A stretch of DNA of 9,811 bases from Gemmatimonadota bacterium (GTDB taxonomy: Bacteria > Gemmatimonadota > Gemmatimonadetes > Gemmatimonadales > GWC2-71-9), in assembly GCA_003220905.1 (NCBI GenBank), contig QHTS01000054.1, forward strand, positions 2,821 to 12,631. The letters run 5' to 3'. The position numbers and the translations under genes were made by a program. The notes beneath the pieces were generated by a model, which saw only the letters and a program-made list of their open reading frames with translations, was not told the origin of the DNA and made no database searches. Below, one piece after another: positions 1 through 6,196 of the stretch (position 1 is the stretch's first letter; every line of letters starts with the position of its first letter).

Positions 1-1
1 T

Positions 2-397
2 ACACGACGCCACGACGCCACGTTGCCAAGTGACCCGGATGAGCTGATCAAGCTCCCAGGAGTGGGACCATACACGGCGGGCGCGGTGGCTAGCTTCGCC
101 TACGAGAAGCCCGTGCCCGCCGTCGATACCAACGTGTCGAGGGTACTGCAGCGAGTCTTTTGGGGGAGCAACCACGCACCACGCACCACGCAGCGCGATC
201 TTTGGAATCTGGCGGCTGCTCTCGTACCCAAAAGAGGCAAGAGCGCCTGGAAGTTCAACCAAGCCATCATGGAGCTGGGAGCGCTGATCTGCGTCGCTAG
301 AAACCCGAAATGTCCCGAATGTCCAGTACTACCCGTGTGTAGAACCGGCAAAGCTAGACGCACAGACGCACGAAAGACTAGACGCACAGACGCGTAG
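2..397 (+). CDS. mutY: MutY-type A/G-specific adenine DNA glycosylase, 5' end missing, short C-terminus
   Basis: Base-excision repair glycosylase that removes adenine mispaired with 8-oxoguanine. The frame is open from base 2, so the TTG at 23 is an internal Leu and the N-terminus lies outside the window. Visible parts: the helix-hairpin-helix LPGVGPYTAG (about 53-82), the catalytic-Asp segment PAVDTNVSRV (Asp codon 125-127), and the iron-sulfur loop with spacing C-x6-C-x2-C-x5-C (first Cys codon 290-292). These identify an HhH-GPD glycosylase of the MutY branch. The protein ends about 16 residues after the last Cys. E. coli MutY continues with a MutT-like 8-oxoG recognition domain of over 100 residues, absent here. 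The last residues (RRTDA repeated) and the TAG stop are encoded by the palindromic repeat that follows. A 7-bp tandem repeat sits in the loop after the catalytic segment. A related HhH-GPD glycosylase with another base preference is possible. Confidence 0.85.
   Translation, partial: TRRHDATLPSDPDELIKLPGVGPYTAGAVASFAYEKPVPAVDTNVSRVLQRVFWGSNHAPRTTQRDLWNLAAALVPKRGKSAWKFNQAIMELGALICVARNPKCPECPVLPVCRTGKARRTDARKTRRTDA
171..191 (+). repeat. Heptamer tandem repeat (ACCACGC x3) inside mutY
   Basis: Three perfect head-to-tail copies of ACCACGC. They encode HAPRTT in the loop between the catalytic Asp segment and the helix starting LWNLA. From memory, E. coli MutY has a loop of similar length here, so the repeat replaces variable sequence and does not interrupt a conserved core. 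Seven is not a multiple of three, so gain or loss of one unit would shift the frame. A shorter related pattern (ACGACGCC twice) lies at about 4-19. Confidence 0.8.
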
Positions 398-523
398 ACG
401 CACAGACGCGTAGACGCACAGGGGTGAACAGCTGGCAGTAACAGGTCTACCCGTTTACTCAGCCTGTTCTCTCCTGTGCGTCTGCTGCGTCTAGCTTTTG
501 CCTTCCCCCGTCTTGTCGGTCTA
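347..523 (+). repeat. Palindromic intergenic repeat element, copy A
   Basis: Long imperfect palindrome plus a one-sided tail, homologous to copy B at 4794-4921. The inner arms are about 412-446 and 448-483, centred near 447; TAGACGCACAGGGGTGAACA on the left matches the complement of the right arm read from 483 back. The outer arms GGCAAAGCTAGACGCA (347-362) and the complement of 487-502 also pair. The left side has extra tandem units (see 379-420). After the right arm comes a 33-bp tail (491-523), about 25/33 identical to the tail of copy B, so the element has a direction. Its left end encodes the last residues and stop of mutY; its tail reaches the putative -10 box of the kinase. It could act as an RNA hairpin or terminator, although no T-tract follows, or be a REP/MITE-like mobile repeat. 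No transposase is nearby. Confidence 0.75.
379..420 (+). repeat. 16-bp tandem units in the left arm of element copy A
   Basis: Direct repeats of TAGACGCACAGACGCG at 379-394 and 395-410, then a partial third unit at 411-420 that runs into the hairpin arm. A related unit starts at 356. Copy B has a single such unit, so copy A has expanded on this side. The TAG at the second unit (395-397) is the mutY stop codon. Confidence 0.8.
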
Positions 524-527
524 TCAT
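498..527 (+). promoter_or_regulatory. Putative kinase promoter, leaderless type
   Basis: TTGCCT (498-503) and TATCAT (522-527) are separated by 18 bp and resemble -35 and -10 boxes (4/6 and 5/6 to the sigma-70 consensus). The -10 box ends 5 nt before the GTG start at 533, which places the expected transcript start on or next to the start codon. No Shine-Dalgarno sequence precedes the GTG. The -35-like box lies in the tail of the repeat element. No expression data were available. Confidence 0.45.
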
Positions 528-532
528 TCAGC

Positions 533-3500
533 GTGGCCGAACTTCGCGATCGCCTCCAGTCCGCCTTAGGCGCCTCCTATCGCGTCGAGCGCGAGCTCGG
601 CGGCGGCGGCATGAGCCGCGTGTTCCTCGCCCAGGAAGTGCGGCTCGGCCGGCAGGTGGTGGTGAAGGTGCTGCCCCCCGAGCTGGCGGCCGGCGTGAGC
701 GCCGAGCGGTTCGAGCGCGAGATCCGCCTCGCCGCCGCGCTGCAGCACCCGCATATCGTCCCGCTGCTCACCGCCGGATCGCAGGGCGACCTGCTCTACT
801 ACGTCATGCCGCACATCGCAGGCGAATCGCTGCGCGCCCGAATCGCCCACGAGCGCGAGCTGCCCGTGGGCGACACGGTGCGGATCCTGCGCGATGTGTG
901 CGACGCCCTCGCCTACGCGCACGGCCACGGGATTGTCCACCGCGACGTGAAGCCTGATAACGTGCTGCTCTCAGGGAAGCACGCGCTCGTCACCGACTTC
1001 GGCGTCGCCAAGGCGGTCTCGAGCTCGAGCGGCACCGGGGGGGCGACGCTCACCTCCCTAGGCATGGCGCTCGGCACGCCGGCCTACATGGCTCCGGAGC
1101 AGGCCGCCGGCGATCCCAACGTGGACCACCGCGCCGACCTGTACGCCGTCGGAGCGCTCGGCTACGAGCTGCTCGCGGGGCGGCCCCCGTTCGGCGGCTT
1201 GTCGCCCCAGGGCATGCTCGCGGCCCAGGTGACGACCACGCCGGACCCGGTGACCCAGCACCGCGACACCGTGCCACCCGCGCTCGCGGCGTTGATCATG
1301 CGATGCCTGGCGAAGCACCCGGCGGACCGACCTCAGAGCGCCGAGGAGCTGGTGGGCCAGCTCGAAGCGATGGCGACGCCCACCGGCGGCATCACCCCGC
1401 AGCAGGCCGAGGTCTCCTCGGGCACTGCGGCCGCGATCCGCCGGGCGCACCCCGTCCGCGTCGCCACCCTGTTCGGCTTCGCCGCGCTCGGCGTGCTCAC
1501 GCTCGCCTATCTGCTGGTGCACGGGCTGGGGCTCCCCGACTGGGCGTTCGCCGGAGCGGTAGGGCTCGCCGCCGCGGGCCTGCCCATCATGCTGTGGACG
1601 GGGGTGATCGAGCGGCGCCGGGCGCTCGCCGGGAGCACGGGTCGGGCGGCCGTGCCCGCCGGCGTCCACCGCTGGTTCACCTGGCGCCGGGCGCTGCTCG
1701 GCGGCGCGGCCGCGTTCGGGCTGCTCGGGCTCTGCACCGCGGCCTACATGGCGATGCGGCTGCTCGGCATCGGACCCGTCGGCACGCTGGTCGCGAGTGG
1801 CGTGCTCGCCCAGCGCGACCGGCTGGTGCTCGCGGATTTCGAGAACCGCACGGCCGATTCGACGTTGGGACCGTCCCTCACGGAGGCCTTACGGGTCGAT
1901 CTCGCACAATCGGGCGTCATCCGGCTGCTCGACGTAGCCACGGTCGGCCAGGCGCTCGGCCGCATGGGGCGCCCACCCTCTACGCCTCTCGACCTGGCCG
2001 TGGCGCGCGAGCTGGCGCAGCGCGAGGGTGCGAAGGGCGTGGTGCGCGGGCAGATCGATCCGCTGGGCCGCGGCTACGTGGTTTCCGCCGAGCTGGTCTC
2101 CGCCGCGGACGGCGCCGCGCTCGTCTCGCTCTTCGGCGTCGCCAAGGCGGTCTCGAGCTCGAGCGGCACCGGGGGGGCGACGCTCACCTCCCTAGGCATG
2201 GCGCTCGGCACGCCGGCCTACATGGCTCCGGAGCAGGCCGCCGGCGATCCCAACGTGGACCACCGCGCCGACCTGTACGCCGTCGGAGCGCTCGGCTACG
2301 AGCTGCTCGCGGGGCGGCCCCCGTTCGGCGGCTTGTCGCCCCAGGGCATGCTCGCGGCCCAGGTGACGACCACGCCGGACCCGGTGACCCAGCACCGCGA
2401 CACCGTGCCACCCGCGCTCGCGGCGTTGATCATGCGATGCCTGGCGAAGCACCCGGCGGACCGACCTCAGAGCGCCGAGGAGCTGGTGGGCCAGCTCGAA
2501 GCGATGGCGACGCCCACCGGCGGCATCACCCCGCAGCAGGCCGAGGTCTCCTCGGGCACTGCGGCCGCGATCCGCCGGGCGCACCCCGTCCGCGTCGCCA
2601 CCCTGTTCGGCTTCGCCGCGCTCGGCGTGCTCACGCTCGCCTATCTGCTGGTGCACGGGCTGGGGCTCCCCGACTGGGCGTTCGCCGGAGCGGTAGGGCT
2701 CGCCGCCGCGGGCCTGCCCATCATGCTGTGGACGGGGGTGATCGAGCGGCGCCGGGCGCTCGCCGGGAGCACGGGTCGGGCGGCCGAGCCCGCCGGCGTC
2801 CACCGCTGGTTCACCTGGCGCCGGGCGCTGCTCGGCGGCGCGGCCGCGTTCGGGCTGCTCGGGCTCTGCACCGCGGCCTACATGGCGATGCGGCTGCTCG
2901 GCATCGGACCCGTCGGCACGCTGGTCGCGAGTGGCGTGCTCGCCCAGCGCGACCGGCTGGTGCTCGCGGATTTCGAGAACCGCACGGCCGATTCGACGTT
3001 GGGACCGTCCCTCACGGAGGCCTTACGGGTCGATCTCGCACAATCGGGCGTCATCCGGCTGCTCGACGTGGCCACGGTCGGCCAGGCGCTCGGCCGCATG
3101 GGGCGCCCACCCTCTACGCCTCTCGACCTGGCCGTGGCGCGCGAGCTGGCGCAGCGCGAGGGTGCGAAGGGCGTGGTGCGCGGGCAGATCGATCCGCTGG
3201 GCCGCGGCTACGTGGTTTCCGCCGAGCTGGTCTCCGCCGCGGACGGCGCCGCGCTCGTCTCGCTGCGCGAGACCGCCCAGGACGATGGGGCGATCATCGC
3301 GGCAGTCGACAGGCTGTCGGGCAAACTCCGCGAGCGGATCGGGGAGTCGCTCAAGACGATCCGCGCCAGCGACCCGCTCGAGCAGGTCACCACACGGTCG
3401 CTCGAGGCGCTGCGAAAGTACTCGCAGGGCGTCCGGGCCAGCGACGCAGCCGATATGGAGCGGGCCGCGACGCTGTTGGAAGAAGCGATCGCCCTGGACA

Positions 3501-4801
3501 CGACCTTCGCGATGGCGTACCGCAAGCTCGCCGTGGTGTTGAGCAACTCGGGCGGAGCGGCGTCGCGCATCGGCGCGGCGGCGACCAAGGCGTTCCGGCA
3601 TCGGGACCGGCTCACGCCGGTCGAGCGCTCCTTGGCTGACGCGTACTACTACAGTCGCGTCGAGTTCGACCGGTCGAAGGTCGAAGGCGCGTATCGGGCG
3701 GCGCTCGACGCGGATCCGGAAAACGGCGTGGCCTTGAACAACCTCGCGCTGCTTTTCAACGGAGCGCGCCGGTTCGCGGAGGCGGAGTCCCTGACGCTGC
3801 GCGGGATCCGCGTCGCCCCGAGCCAGTGGGCGATGTACGTCAATGCCATGACCGCGCAGGCGGGCCAGGGCAAGCTCGCCGAAGCGGCGCGCACTGCGGC
3901 GTCGCTGTTGCAACGGGCGCCGGGAAACCCGATCGGCCTCTTCATGGGCGCCTGCCTGATAGGGGCGCGCCGTGACTTCGACGCCGCCGCCGTGCAGCTG
4001 CGGGCACTGGCACAGGCGACGCACGATCCTACGTGGCAGGCGGCGACGGCCGGCATGCTGTCCGAGCTCAGCCTCGTGCGCGGAAAGCTGGCGGAGGCCG
4101 AGGTGCAGCTGCGTCGGGCCATGGCGCTGAACGAGCAGCGCGATGTGCCGGCAGCCTACTTCCAAGCGGCCATCGGGCTCGCCACCATCGATCTGTACTA
4201 CCGGCACGCCCCCGACGCCGCGCGACGCACCGCGGACGAAGCCCTCCGCCGCCATCCCCTCGCCGCCATTCCGGCCGAGGACCGACCGTACCTGGGCCTC
4301 GCCTGGTTCTACGCGGAGGCGGGACGGCCCGATCGCGCCAAGCAGCTCATCGCCGAGTACGACGCCGCGGTGCCCGAGGCGGTACGGCGTGGTCAGCCGT
4401 TCCGCCACGGCGCCGCCGCTGCTGTCGCGTTTGCGGAGGGGCGGGTCCAGGACGCGATCCGCGACAACCGCGCCTGGTACGAAGAGGACAGCTGCGCCGT
4501 CTGCGGCCTGTTCCTGCTGGCACGGGCCTACGACCGAGCCGGCGAGCGCGACTCAGCCGTAGCCGTGTACGAGCGCGCGGTCACGACGCCCGGCCTGCTG
4601 CGCGCGCTCGAGGAATCCCCGACCCTCGGGCCGACCTATAAGCGCTTGGGTGAGCTGTACGAGGCGCGGGGCGATACCGCCCGCGCGCGCGACTATTACA
4701 ACCGGTTCCTGGACCTGTGGAAGGACGCGGAGCTGCAACCGATCGTCAGAGATGTGAGACAACGCCTGGTGAGACTCGGCGCGCAGAACAGACAAGACTA
4801 G
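533..4801 (+). CDS. Membrane Ser/Thr protein kinase with TPR domain and an internal 378-residue duplication
   Basis: Hanks-type protein kinase, 1422 residues from GTG 533. I chose this start because the frame upstream is repeat-element sequence and family members typically begin just before LRDRLQSALG. Kinase residues: glycine loop ELGGGG (21-26), VVVK with Lys45, alpha-C Glu63, HRDVKPDN (136-143, Asp138), DFG (155-157), APE (187-189). These suggest an active enzyme. Three hydrophobic segments follow (about 308-330, 337-359, 387-412), then a domain beginning DRLVLADFENRT (about 428-533) that recalls TolB/FlgO-like N-terminal regions. Residues 534-911 repeat 156-533, giving a second kinase C-lobe without glycine loop, Lys or HRD, three more membrane segments and a second DFENRT domain. 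From about 930 the protein is helical TPR-like repeats with a CxxC (DSCAVC) near the end. Probably a signalling kinase with a TPR sensor or scaffold. The ligand and substrates are unknown. The stop codon lies in repeat copy B. Confidence 0.88.
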   Translation: MAELRDRLQSALGASYRVERELGGGGMSRVFLAQEVRLGRQVVVKVLPPELAAGVSAERFEREIRLAAALQHPHIVPLLTAGSQGDLLYYVMPHIAGESLRARIAHERELPVGDTVRILRDVCDALAYAHGHGIVHRDVKPDNVLLSGKHALVTDFGVAKAVSSSSGTGGATLTSLGMALGTPAYMAPEQAAGDPNVDHRADLYAVGALGYELLAGRPPFGGLSPQGMLAAQVTTTPDPVTQHRDTVPPALAALIMRCLAKHPADRPQSAEELVGQLEAMATPTGGITPQQAEVSSGTAAAIRRAHPVRVATLFGFAALGVLTLAYLLVHGLGLPDWAFAGAVGLAAAGLPIMLWTGVIERRRALAGSTGRAAVPAGVHRWFTWRRALLGGAAAFGLLGLCTAAYMAMRLLGIGPVGTLVASGVLAQRDRLVLADFENRTADSTLGPSLTEALRVDLAQSGVIRLLDVATVGQALGRMGRPPSTPLDLAVARELAQREGAKGVVRGQIDPLGRGYVVSAELVSAADGAALVSLFGVAKAVSSSSGTGGATLTSLGMALGTPAYMAPEQAAGDPNVDHRADLYAVGALGYELLAGRPPFGGLSPQGMLAAQVTTTPDPVTQHRDTVPPALAALIMRCLAKHPADRPQSAEELVGQLEAMATPTGGITPQQAEVSSGTAAAIRRAHPVRVATLFGFAALGVLTLAYLLVHGLGLPDWAFAGAVGLAAAGLPIMLWTGVIERRRALAGSTGRAAEPAGVHRWFTWRRALLGGAAAFGLLGLCTAAYMAMRLLGIGPVGTLVASGVLAQRDRLVLADFENRTADSTLGPSLTEALRVDLAQSGVIRLLDVATVGQALGRMGRPPSTPLDLAVARELAQREGAKGVVRGQIDPLGRGYVVSAELVSAADGAALVSLRETAQDDGAIIAAVDRLSGKLRERIGESLKTIRASDPLEQVTTRSLEALRKYSQGVRASDAADMERAATLLEEAIALDTTFAMAYRKLAVVLSNSGGAASRIGAAATKAFRHRDRLTPVERSLADAYYYSRVEFDRSKVEGAYRAALDADPENGVALNNLALLFNGARRFAEAESLTLRGIRVAPSQWAMYVNAMTAQAGQGKLAEAARTAASLLQRAPGNPIGLFMGACLIGARRDFDAAAVQLRALAQATHDPTWQAATAGMLSELSLVRGKLAEAEVQLRRAMALNEQRDVPAAYFQAAIGLATIDLYYRHAPDAARRTADEALRRHPLAAIPAEDRPYLGLAWFYAEAGRPDRAKQLIAEYDAAVPEAVRRGQPFRHGAAAAVAFAEGRVQDAIRDNRAWYEEDSCAVCGLFLLARAYDRAGERDSAVAVYERAVTTPGLLRALEESPTLGPTYKRLGELYEARGDTARARDYYNRFLDLWKDAELQPIVRDVRQRLVRLGAQNRQD
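997..2130 (+). repeat. 1134-bp tandem direct repeat, unit 1 (within kinase gene)
   Basis: First unit of a head-to-tail duplication. It begins on the last base of the DFG Asp codon and ends after the AALVSL codons. The length is exactly 378 codons, so the frame is kept. Compared by eye with unit 2 it differs at two positions: T1653 versus A2787 (Val to Glu) and A1936 versus G3070 (silent). Confidence 0.95.
2131..3264 (+). repeat. 1134-bp tandem direct repeat, unit 2 (within kinase gene)
   Basis: Second unit, directly abutting unit 1. The bases flanking the breakpoints (A996 versus T2130, C2131 versus G3265) do not match, so there is no visible microhomology. After this unit the protein continues with unique sequence RETAQDDGAI into the TPR region, so the undamaged ancestor would have been about 1044 residues. 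Confidence 0.95.
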
Positions 4802-4921
4802 ACGCACAGACGCACAGGGGAGAATAGGTTGAGTAAAGACAGGTAGGCCTGTTACTCCCTCCTGTTCTCCCCTGCTGCGTCTGTGCGTCTAGCCTTTGCA
4901 TTTCCCCGCCTTTCGGCTCTA
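4794..4921 (+). repeat. Palindromic intergenic repeat element, copy B (convergent junction hairpin)
   Basis: The arms 4798-4828 and 4861-4892 are complementary over about 31 bp with one mismatch and one indel. The loop holds a smaller palindrome (GAGTAA 4831-4836 with TTACTC 4852-4857; ACAGG 4839-4843 with CCTGT 4848-4852). The 20 bp at 4794-4813 are identical to 374-393 in copy A. The tail 4889-4921 matches the tail of copy A. The left end supplies the kinase stop (4799-4801); the tail end supplies the stop of the minus-strand gene (complement of 4919-4921). A strong hairpin between two convergent genes could serve as a bidirectional terminator, though no clear T-tract is seen on either side. 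Confidence 0.8.
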
Positions 4922-5374
4922 CCACCTCCCGAGTGTCACGGCAAACATCGCAATCAGTCCGAACGTCCCTGCGATCGTCGCCGCGAAGATCTGGCGCTTG
5001 CGGAGCGCCTGAAACGCCTCCGGCAGCCCGCCCCGCGCGTCCACCTCGAGCCGCGCCAGCTTCGCCGCCGTCGGCACGCTGATCGTCACGGCGCCGAGCG
5101 CGCCCAGGATCCCCGCGATCATCATCAATCCCATCCAGCCCGGCACGGCGCCCTGCTTCATGTAGGGCATGGAGAGGACGAGCCCCGAGAGCAGCACGGC
5201 CATCGCCCCCGGGCCGACGAGGATGCGCTGAATCGCCCCGATGAGTTTGTACGCCGCCAGTCGCTCGGCCGGGGCAAAACCCTTCGCCGACAGGCCGGCG
5301 ACCATGGTGGCAATTCCGCCGCCGAGCCAGAGGGTGAAGCCCAGGACGTGCACGAGTATCCAGAATCCCCTCAT
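4919..5374 (-). CDS. Four-helix integral membrane protein (DUF2269/CopD-like in layout)
   Basis: A 151-residue protein with four hydrophobic segments: FWILVHVLGFTLWLGGGIA (about 4-22), ILVGPGAMAVLLSGLVL (about 51-67), WMGLMMIAGILGALGAVTI (about 80-98) and IFAATIAGTFGLIAMFAV (about 129-146). The first helix has LVHVLGFTLWLGG, a His followed by W/G-rich residues, as in small membrane proteins of the DUF2269/CopD kind. The family call is tentative and the function is unknown. The start ATG overlaps the stop of the upstream DUF2203 gene as ATGA and has a good GGGAGG site 6 nt before it, so translation is probably coupled. It is the last gene of the minus-strand cluster, and its stop codon lies at the edge of repeat copy B. 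Confidence 0.75.
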   Translation of the reverse strand: MRGFWILVHVLGFTLWLGGGIATMVAGLSAKGFAPAERLAAYKLIGAIQRILVGPGAMAVLLSGLVLSMPYMKQGAVPGWMGLMMIAGILGALGAVTISVPTAAKLARLEVDARGGLPEAFQALRKRQIFAATIAGTFGLIAMFAVTLGRW

Positions 5375-5793
5375 CCCTCGCCTCCCACCGTAACTGGAAT
5401 CGGCTGCCGGCCCGGGTACCCGCTCTCGAGCTCATGCCAATGCTCGATGCGTTCCTCACCGACCTTCCAGCACCAGAACATCTCTTTCCCGTCCAGCTTG
5501 CCGTAAAAGTCGACCAGTCCCGGGTCGAATCCCTTGAACACGCAGCCGATCTGGTCGAGCTCGAGCAGGAAATCATTGATCTGGCGCGCGATGGCCTCGA
5601 TACGGCCGCGCAGTGCGAGCTGCTCGGTCGACTCGCCCCATTCGGGGCGGGCCTGCGCGGCGACGAGCTCGTACTGCGCCACGAGATCGCGCCACTCGGG
5701 ATGGAGGGAGATCAAGTCGGCGACGATACGCTTGACCAAGGGGAGCGTACGGTTGGCTTCGGCGAGGGTAAAGTACTTCCTATTCTCTGACAA
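5371..5793 (-). CDS. DUF2203 family protein
   Basis: A 140-residue soluble protein that begins KYFTLAEANRTLPLVKRIV and later shows IGCVFKGFDPGLVDF, FWCWKVGE and HWHELESGYPGRQPI, the landmarks I recall for DUF2203. The family is widespread and has no firmly established function. The N-terminal half is predicted helical, possibly coiled coil (about 8-80). The start is a TTG at 5793 inside the 3' end of the CBS gene (14-nt overlap), with AGGGA a few bases upstream; no ATG or GTG gives the conserved N-terminus. Downstream it overlaps the membrane-protein gene by 4 nt. This spacing implies translational coupling with both neighbours. Confidence 0.85.
   Translation of the reverse strand: MSENRKYFTLAEANRTLPLVKRIVADLISLHPEWRDLVAQYELVAAQARPEWGESTEQLALRGRIEAIARQINDFLLELDQIGCVFKGFDPGLVDFYGKLDGKEMFWCWKVGEERIEHWHELESGYPGRQPIPVTVGGEG
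5381..5386 (-). promoter_or_regulatory. Ribosome binding site of the four-helix membrane protein
   Basis: GGGAGG on the minus strand, 6 nt before the ATG at 5374. It is the clearest Shine-Dalgarno site in the window and contrasts with the starts of nadE, the CBS gene and the kinase, which have none. Confidence 0.6.
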
Positions 5794-6184
5794 TGACTAT
5801 TCCCTGAATGAATTCCGGATGGGGAATGAATCCCACTACCCGTTTATTCCCGTCCACCACCACTATCGTCGAGCGGATATGCGTGTCCTTGTCATCCAGC
5901 CGCTCGATCTTGTATCCCTCCAGCTCCGTATCGAGCGTCAGGACTACCGTATCCTGCCGCGCGTGCGTCTGCACCTTGCACGACTTCGGGTCGTGCCCCG
6001 CCGCCACACATCCCGTGACGATGTCGCGGTCGGAGATCGTGCCCAAGTAGCGCCGGTCCTTGGGATTGTCCACCACCGGCACGACCGAGATGTCCTTGGC
6101 CACCATCAGCAGGGCCACCTCGGCGCTGGTGGCGCCGGCGGCGGCGACGTACGGCTCCGGAATCATTATCTCTCGGGCGAGCAT
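5780..6184 (-). CDS. CBS-domain protein
   Basis: A 134-residue stand-alone CBS protein. The first CBS motif is about residues 1-60 (VAKDISVVPVVDN, then YLGTISDRDIV, the typical ending of a CBS repeat). The second, about 75-130, is more diverged (TIVVVDGNKRVVGFIPHPEFI) and lacks the SDRD ending. CBS pairs usually bind adenine nucleotides and act as energy or redox sensors; no effector domain is fused here, so any partner is unknown. The start ATG 6184 has no Shine-Dalgarno site, but TACATT ends 6 nt upstream, consistent with a leaderless start. The patatin-like gene ends 12 nt upstream. Confidence 0.85.
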   Translation of the reverse strand: MLAREIMIPEPYVAAAGATSAEVALLMVAKDISVVPVVDNPKDRRYLGTISDRDIVTGCVAAGHDPKSCKVQTHARQDTVVLTLDTELEGYKIERLDDKDTHIRSTIVVVDGNKRVVGFIPHPEFIQGIVIVRE

Positions 6185-6190
6185 GCGGTT

Positions 6191-6196
6191 AATGTA
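6191..6196 (-). promoter_or_regulatory. Putative -10 box (TACATT) of the CBS gene
   Basis: TACATT on the minus strand fits TANNNT and ends 6 nt before the ATG at 6184, so transcription would begin at or next to the start codon. It overlaps the stop codon of the patatin-like gene. I see no convincing -35 box. If real, it splits the cluster into two transcription units. Confidence 0.4.

Noticed and set aside
356..420. Short direct repeats that could suggest a CRISPR array
   Set aside because: The units abut with no spacers, overlap the mutY end and belong to a palindromic element; no cas gene is present.
476..532. Upstream GTG at 476 as the kinase start
   Set aside because: It lies in the right arm of the palindromic repeat, and the added residues (LRLAFAFPRL) are repeat-encoded; GTG 533 fits the family N-terminus and the -10 box.
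1303..3639. Long plus-strand frame inside the kinase gene, with duplicated sequence
   Set aside because: Arg/Ala/Gly-rich out-of-frame translation of high-GC coding DNA; the duplication is that of the kinase gene itself.
3023..4408. Long minus-strand frame opposite the kinase TPR region
   Set aside because: Antisense shadow of high-GC TPR coding sequence with no family features.
4861..4905. Classical rho-independent terminator after the kinase
   Set aside because: The hairpin is strong, but no run of T follows the stem on either strand; I describe it as a repeat with possible terminator function only.
4883..5506. Plus-strand reading frame whose N-terminus resembles the upstream extension of the kinase
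   Set aside because: The similarity comes from the shared repeat tail; the rest is antisense to the membrane-protein and DUF2203 genes and has no recognisable domain.
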